A stretch of DNA of 64,000 nucleotides from a virus: the IMG/VR virus record IMGVR_UViG_3300033064_003894, positions 62,001 to 126,000 of that record, one strand, 5' to 3'. The notes below the pieces were generated by a model. It was not told the DNA's origin. It saw nothing but the letters and a program-made list of their open reading frames with translations, and searched no databases. Below are positions 17,278-24,545 of this stretch, piece by piece. Both the position numbers and the translations under genes were made by a program. Numbering within the stretch: position 1 is the stretch's first letter; the number at the start of each line of letters is the position of its first letter.

Positions 17278-18412
17278 ATCTTGTGATAGCTGCGAGTATT
17301 TTTGTGTTAGGATGTATGCCGCATAAATTTATTAAATCAGGTATATATTTTGAAAATCTAGATACGCTGTGCACATCGGAAGAAAGGATATAAACAATTC
17401 GTCCAGAAACAACATTTGAGAATTCGAAAGAGTCTCCGCTGTATAAGTTATTTATCTCTCTTAGCGCCATAGCTCTTGTTTTATCTATATAAGCTTTAGT
17501 GCATTTTATTCTAACCGTAGTGTTTAATCCTAGCACTGGTTCTTTCCTATTTAGCTCTGACTTAAATATTCTTGTTTTCTTGCCGTTAACAACAAGTTTA
17601 TACCTATATGAAAGTTTACATATTGAATTAATTAGTATTTCTACAAAGTCATCGATGAACTTAAAGTCATTGTAGAAAATCTTGATGTAAATGTTATCAA
17701 TGTATCGTATGTAATTTATTGAAAGCTTTTTTGGATACTCAAACTTATTGTCAATTCTACGTAGACGATCAAAAAGTCGACTTTTAATAGAAGCTGAAAT
17801 GTACTCTCCGGAAGTTAGTGAATATTGGGAGTGCATAGCCTTTGGACACGATGACTTCTTACTAATCTTCTCTCCATTTATTGTTATTTGAGTATCAGAA
17901 GTAGAAGCTTCTAGTCTAGACAGACAAGACAGTATTATGCAGTCAAAGCCTTGAAGGTATATATTGCTAATGTCTTGAGACATAGCGCTGCCCTGTGAAA
18001 GAACTCTAACGTCGTTCCCTACAAAAACAAACGCATTGTCGACAAAAGTGATTAAATTTTTGTGTTTAGAGGCGAAGCAGTCATAAAAGATTGAGTGATA
18101 AAAATTTTTAAAGTCAAGTCCTATAAGTACACTTTTATCTCCTTCATCAACCGGGCTTCGTTTTGTTATCAAAGACAAGACCAGAGCCTTCATATTTGTT
18201 CCACCAAAAGGATATCCAAAAACAGACTTCTTTAAATTAACACTCGTGTTATGTAATGAGTCGGAGCCATCGAAGATAAATCCTCTAAGCGCCCACAGTT
18301 TTTCATAATGGTCGTTCGTTGTACCAAAGTCGTGAACTAATCGGAAAGAGCTTTTATCTTTTTTTGGTATAAGAACGGCTCTAGGTAATACTCTTTTTGA
18401 GCCTTCTTGCAT
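17150..18412 (-). CDS. Reverse transcriptase with a YIDN active site
   Basis: 420 residues with ordered RT motifs: A (IGLDFKNFYHSI, D100), B (LSQGSAMSQDISN), C (NYIRYIDNIYI, usual YxDD here YIDN at 237-240), D (LVVNGKKTRIF) and E (PVLGLNTTVRI). The second catalytic Asp is therefore Asn. It lies alone on the minus strand between plus-strand virion genes. Upstream space is only about 20 bp, so no retron RNA is seen there, and no diversity-generating repeat pair was noticed. It could belong to a defence-type or unassigned RT group. Confidence 0.8.
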   Translation of the reverse strand: MQEGSKRVLPRAVLIPKKDKSSFRLVHDFGTTNDHYEKLWALRGFIFDGSDSLHNTSVNLKKSVFGYPFGGTNMKALVLSLITKRSPVDEGDKSVLIGLDFKNFYHSIFYDCFASKHKNLITFVDNAFVFVGNDVRVLSQGSAMSQDISNIYLQGFDCIILSCLSRLEASTSDTQITINGEKISKKSSCPKAMHSQYSLTSGEYISASIKSRLFDRLRRIDNKFEYPKKLSINYIRYIDNIYIKIFYNDFKFIDDFVEILINSICKLSYRYKLVVNGKKTRIFKSELNRKEPVLGLNTTVRIKCTKAYIDKTRAMALREINNLYSGDSFEFSNVVSGRIVYILSSDVHSVSRFSKYIPDLINLCGIHPNTKILAAITRFIIKKNEQSEKVPLYILGTQPHDCLQAEPEPDHIDSKRLEVV

Positions 18413-18433
18413 TAGTGTATTATTCCGTATAAA

Positions 18434-19630
18434 ATGACAATATTAATGGGAGCACCCCAGGTACCGTCGTCGTCATACTCTAGCACACATTTTGGTGTTG
18501 TTAAGGGGCCATATACAAGAAATAGCGAGGACTCTAAGTCTCAAGAGTATACAGGACTGTATTGGGTATCTATAGACACAGCAAGTGGCACCTCTATAGA
18601 TAGGGTCTGTATGGTTTCTTCTACGTCATACAGCTACTCGCAAGGTGTAGGAATGTTCAGGCTGCCCTCTCCAGGAGAGTCAGTTTTGGTTGCAAGGACA
18701 GTAAATAATCAATTTTATATTATTGGCGGAACGGCACAAAGGACTATAGGAAATCTTGACTCTGCCATACCAAAATTAGGATCTCCTCTTAAACCAATTT
18801 CAGAAAATGAGTTAATTATAGTAGGGAATAGAACTGACTTTCCTCTTAGCCAATCATATATTAAGTTTAGCAAGTCTGGAAGCATACGTATTCAGGCAGG
18901 CGAATATCCTAAAATAGTTCTATCTAAGTCTAAGGGAGAGATAGAGGAATCTTCTTACAGGAAAACTACGTGGACAAGGAGTGGATATGAAAAATGGGGC
19001 GTTGATGGGTCAGTGTCTTATGGGATACGTGAGCCAATGAAGGCTCCAGCGAAATGGGAGCGATACGTAAGAACTAGAGAGGCTGACAACTCTGCACCCT
19101 TTGTTCATACTCAAGAGGGGGACCTTGAAGGAGACAGGGATATACTGACTAAGGTTGACGCAATTATTTTCTCAAAGAACGTAAATAATAAATCATTTTC
19201 AATATCATATAAGAGCGGCAAAACAGTAATGGGCTTTGGAGCCATTGGTTTGCCATCAAATGGACTTGTTAGGCCAAAGGTTACGCAAATGCAATCAATT
19301 ATTGACAGCTCGTCTTCAAGCATTACTATCAATCCTGATCTAAATAATATGATTTTAAGATCTTATGATATAATTATTAGAGGCGGTAGGACCAGCTCAG
19401 ACAGAACAGGAAAAGTAACAATAGAGGGCCGGGAGCTCTCTGTACAAATGACAGGACCAATATCAATACGTGGCACTTCGGAAATATTCATAAGTGCCCC
19501 AAACATTAGGATGTCGTCTAACGTAATTGTTGATGGCACACTAACGGTTAACGGTACGGCTAATGTAAATGGCACAATTTTATGTTCTGGTCCTGTTTTT
19601 GGGAATCCGTGCACTTGGACACCTAATTAA
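18434..19630 (+). CDS. Baseplate spike (gpV/gp5-like)
   Basis: 398 residues. The first 110 look like an OB-fold (GLYWVSIDTASGTSIDRV to FRLPSPGESVLVA, then FYIIGG), as in baseplate assembly protein V. The C-terminal 100 are repetitive beta sequence (VDGTLTVNGTANVNGTI), typical of the triple-stranded needle. It would form the membrane-piercing tip of the contractile tail. A second ATG is in frame at 18446. The ATG is divergent from the reverse transcriptase start with 21 bp between. Confidence 0.7.
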   Translation: MTILMGAPQVPSSSYSSTHFGVVKGPYTRNSEDSKSQEYTGLYWVSIDTASGTSIDRVCMVSSTSYSYSQGVGMFRLPSPGESVLVARTVNNQFYIIGGTAQRTIGNLDSAIPKLGSPLKPISENELIIVGNRTDFPLSQSYIKFSKSGSIRIQAGEYPKIVLSKSKGEIEESSYRKTTWTRSGYEKWGVDGSVSYGIREPMKAPAKWERYVRTREADNSAPFVHTQEGDLEGDRDILTKVDAIIFSKNVNNKSFSISYKSGKTVMGFGAIGLPSNGLVRPKVTQMQSIIDSSSSSITINPDLNNMILRSYDIIIRGGRTSSDRTGKVTIEGRELSVQMTGPISIRGTSEIFISAPNIRMSSNVIVDGTLTVNGTANVNGTILCSGPVFGNPCTWTPN

Positions 19631-21487
19631 ATGGAAACTAACCTAGGAAACAACGTAGGTCTATGGCCTCAAAAGATCTTTGAGTACGTTAGCGCAGAAT
19701 ACAACTATATAATTCCATATATACAGAATATATCATTCAAGAGAATTGACATTGTAAATGGAGCGGCAATTGGTGGCATCACGATTGGTAATAAATCTTC
19801 TGGAATGATGGCAATTGTGCCATTAATAGTCTCAGAATTCAACCTTGCCCCAATGGACGTAATGATTATGGAAGAAGACTTGTATATTCCAATGACAGAG
19901 GCAAGAGTTTTGGAATATCTTGGACAAAACTTTGGGTCTCACATACCTAAAACAAATAATAACTATAGCACAGGAGGACGTATGCCAGTGACCCCTTTGC
20001 CTCCTGGGCACAGAAATGGCGACGTAAATAAGTATTCTAGTATATTTAGGCACGCATCTGAAAAGGCTGGCTTTGGACCAGGAGTACTTAAAATTATAAT
20101 GGACAGTATGCCTCACCTTATAAAAAAAGACGAGTCTGTTGCAAAGAGAGTTATGTCAGTGATCTCAGACATCCCGTACAGAGCTGTATGGATAAAGAGA
20201 GACTCTGACAAGAATACATGGACTGCTATATGTTCTGATGACGCAGGAAGAATAAATTTAATCGATGGCAAGGATGCGATAATACGAACTCTTTCTAAGT
20301 TTGATCCAGAGGTTGCCGAAGAGATGAAGGTGTCTGACAACATATATTTTAGTAAATATGGGAATAAGCCTATTGTCTTTGAGTCCATATCAGAGCTACC
20401 TGAAGTTCTTAGTAACACAGGAAGGGTTGCCGTGTTTGGGAAAAACAAAGATCTTATTGTAGGTCAATTTTATCATAGAGTTTCAGATATGGCAGGGAGG
20501 AGTCTAGGCCTGAGCATTTGGTTTAATGACAGCAACTGGTCAGTATCAGAGGAGATGACTGGTTACATGATACGAGAGGGACATGCTGATCGTACTCCTA
20601 CGGTTAAAAATAGAAGAAGTTACTGCTTTAGTTTTATTCATAGTGACAATGACTATATGTGCACAATGCCTTTCAAGGTTGTGTCTGAACCTAAAATAGA
20701 GGGTGGAGACTCTAAAGAAATGATAGTAGATATTGTCGACTCTAATGGGAAAGATGCAGTTCTATATTATAGCTCAGATGTATTCAAGCCTCACTGTAAT
20801 AAAGCAGGAGATAAAATAAGATACTATATTCCAAGAGATTGGAAGATGCATGATGTAGGAGAGTGCAAAATATCTCTATCGTATGTAGGAGGAAAATCAT
20901 TAGCAGATTTGGCGTCAACTGCAGCAAACACTATATCTCTGTCATTATTGGATGGCGTGTATTACATATCAGGAGAGCATTCAAAAAATTTGGCAACATC
21001 ATTCGACGGAGATTATGATCCCAGGCTAGGGAAGTCTGCAGACACATTAAATAAGGCCATATGGAACCTGGTAATGTTTGGCATGTCAGAAGGAGATGCA
21101 AGAATGTGTATTTCTTCATTGCACGAACACGGAGGCAGGATAACTATAGGGAATATAGCACCATTTGTAGCGTACGAGCCAAAGATTAGGGGAATACCTA
21201 CGGAGCTTATAAGTCTAGCAAGTTCTGTATCTAGCGAATCAGTTGACTCTATCCTTGGTCTTGGCATGTCTGACATATTGTCAAGGGATGAGCTAAGCCA
21301 GCATTCGCTCGAAATAAGAAAGCTTGAGAGCGTTTTGGCGAAACTGCTATTCAATGTTAGGATAGGTGCGTTAAACATTGAAGAGGATATGATAGTCAAG
21401 GCAATGAAATATCTTTCTGTTGTCGTAGACGAGATAGAAGCGTCAAACTCTTCAATAGTAAGAGAAAAGAAGAAAGAGGGACTATAA
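19631..21487 (+). CDS. Probable virion protein, 618 aa
   Basis: Follows the spike gene with no gap and is mostly beta-rich with a helical C-terminus (SLEIRKLESVLAKLLFN) and a charged end. No enzymatic motif recognised. The position between a baseplate spike and small structural genes suggests a baseplate, tail or internal head protein. Two stretches (residues 380-450 and 490-560) look domain-like. Confidence 0.5.
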   Translation: METNLGNNVGLWPQKIFEYVSAEYNYIIPYIQNISFKRIDIVNGAAIGGITIGNKSSGMMAIVPLIVSEFNLAPMDVMIMEEDLYIPMTEARVLEYLGQNFGSHIPKTNNNYSTGGRMPVTPLPPGHRNGDVNKYSSIFRHASEKAGFGPGVLKIIMDSMPHLIKKDESVAKRVMSVISDIPYRAVWIKRDSDKNTWTAICSDDAGRINLIDGKDAIIRTLSKFDPEVAEEMKVSDNIYFSKYGNKPIVFESISELPEVLSNTGRVAVFGKNKDLIVGQFYHRVSDMAGRSLGLSIWFNDSNWSVSEEMTGYMIREGHADRTPTVKNRRSYCFSFIHSDNDYMCTMPFKVVSEPKIEGGDSKEMIVDIVDSNGKDAVLYYSSDVFKPHCNKAGDKIRYYIPRDWKMHDVGECKISLSYVGGKSLADLASTAANTISLSLLDGVYYISGEHSKNLATSFDGDYDPRLGKSADTLNKAIWNLVMFGMSEGDARMCISSLHEHGGRITIGNIAPFVAYEPKIRGIPTELISLASSVSSESVDSILGLGMSDILSRDELSQHSLEIRKLESVLAKLLFNVRIGALNIEEDMIVKAMKYLSVVVDEIEASNSSIVREKKKEGL

Positions 21488-21876
21488 TGAAGTGCACATA
21501 TATATATGATGATGACTCTAAATGCGATGGCGACCAATTTGGTGGGTATGAATTCTGTATAGAACACTATAAATCCGCCATAGCAAAGACTAAGGCGATG
21601 GATGATACGAGGGATCGCGAGGCCTTATACGATGAGGCATTAAAGTCAATACCGCCCGTAGTTACTTCGCTAGAGCAGATAAGAGATGTTCTCGGTATTG
21701 CGATTCCTCACCTTATATTTGGAAACATGTCTCCGAAGATTGTTGATGCACTAACCAGAGCCTGCCTTGCTCAGGCTAGAATACTTGAAATAACAGAGAT
21801 TGATCAAAAGCTAAAACAGCTGGAGAAGCTGGCATCAAACGACATGCGTTATACAACGGCGTTAAGCGATGAATAG
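21487..21876 (+). CDS. Small zinc-binding protein
   Basis: 129 residues, translationally coupled to the upstream gene (TAATG). The N-terminus CTYIYDDDSKC followed by FCIEH gives a Cys-Cys-Cys-His zinc knuckle of a kind common in phage proteins. The remainder is helical. Its position upstream of the terminase gene suggests a packaging or virion role, but this is a guess. Confidence 0.5.
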   Translation: MKCTYIYDDDSKCDGDQFGGYEFCIEHYKSAIAKTKAMDDTRDREALYDEALKSIPPVVTSLEQIRDVLGIAIPHLIFGNMSPKIVDALTRACLAQARILEITEIDQKLKQLEKLASNDMRYTTALSDE

Positions 21877-22104
21877 ATGTCCAATATCGACGCGAGACTT
21901 AAAAAACTAGAGAATGCCCTTATTGACAGAGCAAGAGTTTTAAGGGCAACGGAAGACACCATAAGAAATCCGCTTGAGAATATAGATGAGGTCTTTGAAC
22001 TGTGCGTAAAAGGTTCAATAAAGGTAGTTCTTGAATCAAATGTTTACATATTTAAAACATCAGATACAATAGATAACGAAAATGAGATACCAGTCAATAG
22101 GTGA
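21877..22104 (+). CDS. Unknown 75-aa coiled protein
   Basis: Begins immediately after the upstream stop. The first 35 residues are a charged helix (IDARLKKLENALIDRARVL), and the second half is short beta strands. No family recognised; it is part of the same small-gene operon. Confidence 0.5.
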   Translation: MSNIDARLKKLENALIDRARVLRATEDTIRNPLENIDEVFELCVKGSIKVVLESNVYIFKTSDTIDNENEIPVNR

Positions 22105-22105
22105 T

Positions 22106-22414
22106 ATGCTACTACTTAAGGGTCTAGAAAAGGTTGCATTTGTTGCAACGCTAGCGAAAGGCGTACAGGCTATTGGATCTAAAGTGGTAGGTGCTGTCCC
22201 CAAGAAAGCTAGAAGCTTTTTGAAAGCTTCCACTCCATCAATGGTAGGCGGGGCAGCAGTTGGAGGAGCAGTTGGAGCGGTTACAGGCGGGCTTAGTGAC
22301 GACAGTACAGCTCTGAAAGGGCTAGGGAAAGGACTGCTTGGAGGAGCTGCATCTGGTGCAGGAGTTTACGCTGGTGGTAAGGGATGGGCGTCTTTAGCAA
22401 AAAAAACAAAATAG
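22106..22414 (+). CDS. Glycine-zipper small protein
   Basis: 102 residues from ATG 22106, one base past the previous stop; an ATG at 22082 would overlap that gene by 23 bp. The Gly/Ala-rich repeats (GGAAVGGAVGAVTGG, GGAASGAGVYAGG) look membrane-inserting. Similar small proteins occur at 46757-47050. It may be a virion or membrane protein. Confidence 0.5.
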   Translation: MLLLKGLEKVAFVATLAKGVQAIGSKVVGAVPKKARSFLKASTPSMVGGAAVGGAVGAVTGGLSDDSTALKGLGKGLLGGAASGAGVYAGGKGWASLAKKTK

Positions 22415-22436
22415 GACAACACTTAGCGTTGCCCTA
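22396..22436 (-). terminator. Rho-independent terminator
   Basis: Read on the minus strand, TAGGGCAAC and GTTGTCCTA form a stem with a 7-nt loop followed by a T-rich tract. It ends the 92-aa gene at 22444-22722 and overlaps the last codons of the convergent plus-strand gene. Confidence 0.7.
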
Positions 22437-22443
22437 CTAGAGG

Positions 22444-22722
22444 CTAAGACATTGCAGCTTTAGCTTCTTTCCTTTCTGCTCTAGCCAACGCCCTTTCTCT
22501 CTCGTTAAGATCGGTGCGCTTTTGGCTCAAGGCAAGAGCCGCTTCCTCTTTCTTGCACACATCTTCAGCGAAGTCAATAGCTTCTTGTCTTTCGATTAAG
22601 GTGCGTTTTTTTAGACGCTGGTTGTTTGCCGAGAAGCCTGCGGAAATTGCAAAGCCGGCAATGAAGCCCCTTAGAAGACCGCCAACTACAACTCTTCCTA
22701 GCGTGATGATGATTGGACCCAT
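22444..22722 (-). CDS. Small membrane-anchored coiled-coil protein
   Basis: 92 residues: an N-terminal hydrophobic segment (VVVGGLLRGFIAGFAISAG) then a highly charged helix rich in Lys, Glu and Ala, predicted coiled coil. A strong ribosome binding site (AAAGGAGAAA) precedes the ATG. It has its own GGTATAAAAT promoter and terminator, so it is a single-gene unit inserted against the direction of the virion genes, like the 89-aa gene at 1543. Confidence 0.7.
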   Translation of the reverse strand: MGPIIITLGRVVVGGLLRGFIAGFAISAGFSANNQRLKKRTLIERQEAIDFAEDVCKKEEAALALSQKRTDLNERERALARAERKEAKAAMS

Positions 22723-22746
22723 TTTTCTCCTTTGTTAGGGTTCAGT

Positions 22747-22756
22747 ATTTTATACC
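22747..22756 (-). promoter_or_regulatory. Promoter box GGTATAAAAT
   Basis: Identical decamer to that at 1877-1886, placed upstream of the 92-aa coiled-coil gene with a leader carrying a good Shine-Dalgarno. Confidence 0.5.
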
Positions 22757-22787
22757 ATTAAGGGTTGCATTTTTAAGGTACAAAGGC

Positions 22788-22793
22788 TAAAAT
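22788..22793 (+). promoter_or_regulatory. -10 box TAAAAT
   Basis: The box ends 7 nt before ATG 22801 of the glycosyltransferase, again without a Shine-Dalgarno. Confidence 0.4.
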
Positions 22794-22800
22794 CTAAGCA

Positions 22801-23730
22801 ATGAAAATAGGATGCTTTGTGTCCACAAATGAAGACCTACTTACTCAAACTCTAGTTAGTGGTCTTAAAAGTCTTGGGCACGATGTAGTGTCAGACAGGG
22901 GTAATAATTACACAAGAAAGGTAGATTATGAAAAGGAAGACGGGTTTGACCTATTTATAGAGTTTTCTAATGCATGCGTTGACACGATGTTAGCCTTTAA
23001 CGTGTCTTCTGCGCACAATGGGCAACTTGTATATGTCAATGGGTGCGACTTTGAAGATGAACATTTCTTAGAAATATATCAAGATAGCTTTAGGTATCCT
23101 TCAGACTACAAGGTCTATTTTAGAAGAGAGTACAGATCTAAACTTGCAAACGGTAATGAGTATCCTCTTCAGTTTGGCATAGAGGACCGGTATCTTAAAT
23201 ATAACAACAAAGATAAGAGCATCTTTGCAACGTTTCCATCTAATGGAGAATATGCCAACAGGCTTAGTTTAAAAAGCTATATAGAGGAAAATTTCTCAGA
23301 TGTAATCACTGGACGTATAGGAAATTGGGTTCACCAGTCACCAAAAGATGACCGTGACCTATATTATGAGCATATAAGCAAAGCTAAAGCCATAGTTGTT
23401 GCGCATGGTTGGGGAGAGGATACGGCAAGATTTTATGAGTCAGTGGCAACTGGAGCTATAGTTATTGCTCAAAGATTTACTATAGACGTATACAGGCCGT
23501 TTACTCACGGAGAAAACATATTGTTTTGGGACCATCCGTCTGAAGTAGTTAAATACCTAAAAGAAGTCCGTGATGGGAAATGGGATCATATAGGCCCAGC
23601 ATGTAAGGAGTTCGCGCTAAAAAATCACACAGTCAAAGAGAGGGCTAAGTACTTTTTTGATATATTGAAGAAAATAGAGTTTTATTCATTGGCAGAGAGT
23701 GGTGCAGGCGCTATACTTCAGAAGTCGTAA
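22801..23730 (+). CDS. Glycosyltransferase, GT-B type
   Basis: 309 residues. The C-terminal half has the group 1 signature: KAIVVAHGWGEDTARFYESVATGA, in which a Glu and a small-residue loop contact the sugar nucleotide, followed by a GENILFWDHPSEVVKYL region like other GT4 enzymes. It would transfer a sugar to a virion or host component. It is followed by a second glycosyltransferase, suggesting a pathway. Confidence 0.65.
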   Translation: MKIGCFVSTNEDLLTQTLVSGLKSLGHDVVSDRGNNYTRKVDYEKEDGFDLFIEFSNACVDTMLAFNVSSAHNGQLVYVNGCDFEDEHFLEIYQDSFRYPSDYKVYFRREYRSKLANGNEYPLQFGIEDRYLKYNNKDKSIFATFPSNGEYANRLSLKSYIEENFSDVITGRIGNWVHQSPKDDRDLYYEHISKAKAIVVAHGWGEDTARFYESVATGAIVIAQRFTIDVYRPFTHGENILFWDHPSEVVKYLKEVRDGKWDHIGPACKEFALKNHTVKERAKYFFDILKKIEFYSLAESGAGAILQKS

Positions 23731-23737
23731 AAAAAAC

Positions 23738-24541
23738 ATGAAAAATGACCTAGGAATTGTTGTACCAGTAAGAGGACAAGAGGCTTACACAAGAAAGTTT
23801 TTAGCTAACTTGGACAGTGAGCTCTCAGACTTTATGTATGATAAGAAAGTCAACGTTGTGCTTATGGACTCTGGCGGACACGAAGAATTTTCTGTTGGGA
23901 AGGATCATAGGCTATTGGAAGGGATAAGGGATATAGAAGGTATTACGTTTACATATCACAAGGTTGAGAACCCTGACGAGTCGTCTTACTATAAAATATG
24001 GAACGACGGGACAAAGTTGTCGGACGCAAAAAACGTTATAATGTCAAACAATGATATACTCGTTGTCCCAAGAACTATATATGACTTAAACTATGGTCTA
24101 GACAATGGGTACGAGTTGGTGTCTCCCGCTCAGGTGGCTACGGAGAGAGAAATAGAGGACACCAAGATAAACCATTTCACTGAGGTATTAGTCGTAGACG
24201 GTAGGGTTAGCTTTGTGGGATGGCTATTTGGGTACACAAGAGAATACTTCGATTCAGTCGGAGGGTTCAACGAGAAATATAAGTTATGGTTTGCCGATTC
24301 TGAATTCTTTATTCGGTCACATGGCAGGAAAGTTTGCGTTATAAGCAGCGCTGGAGTTTTCCACTTTTTCAGTAAAACGGTCTCCACGCTTGGACGGGAT
24401 AAGCTGTGGAGTGTAGTCAAAGAGGATTTCGAAACTCAAAAGCTTGTATCAAAAGAGCTTGGCGTAGAAATAGATGGAAGGACTGATGAAGAGTATGCAT
24501 CTATGTTTGAGAGATATTGGAGTCAAGTAGGGGCGTCTTAA
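23738..24541 (+). CDS. Glycosyltransferase family 2
   Basis: 267 residues from ATG 23738; in-frame codons before it overlap the previous gene. LGIVVPVRGQEAYTRKFL is the N-terminal nucleotide-binding strand, MSNNDILV the DxD-like metal site (here NND), and FDSVGGFNEKYKLWFADSEFFIR the acceptor-side motif. It may decorate tail or capsid proteins. Confidence 0.8.
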   Translation: MKNDLGIVVPVRGQEAYTRKFLANLDSELSDFMYDKKVNVVLMDSGGHEEFSVGKDHRLLEGIRDIEGITFTYHKVENPDESSYYKIWNDGTKLSDAKNVIMSNNDILVVPRTIYDLNYGLDNGYELVSPAQVATEREIEDTKINHFTEVLVVDGRVSFVGWLFGYTREYFDSVGGFNEKYKLWFADSEFFIRSHGRKVCVISSAGVFHFFSKTVSTLGRDKLWSVVKEDFETQKLVSKELGVEIDGRTDEEYASMFERYWSQVGAS

Positions 24542-24545
24542 CTTA

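Noticed and set aside
17150-18450. Retron
   Set aside because: Only about 20 bp separate the RT from the divergent gene, so there is no room for msr-msd upstream; none seen downstream.
17150-19630. Diversity-generating retroelement
   Set aside because: The RT lies near tail genes, but no template and variable repeat pair with A-biased changes was seen.
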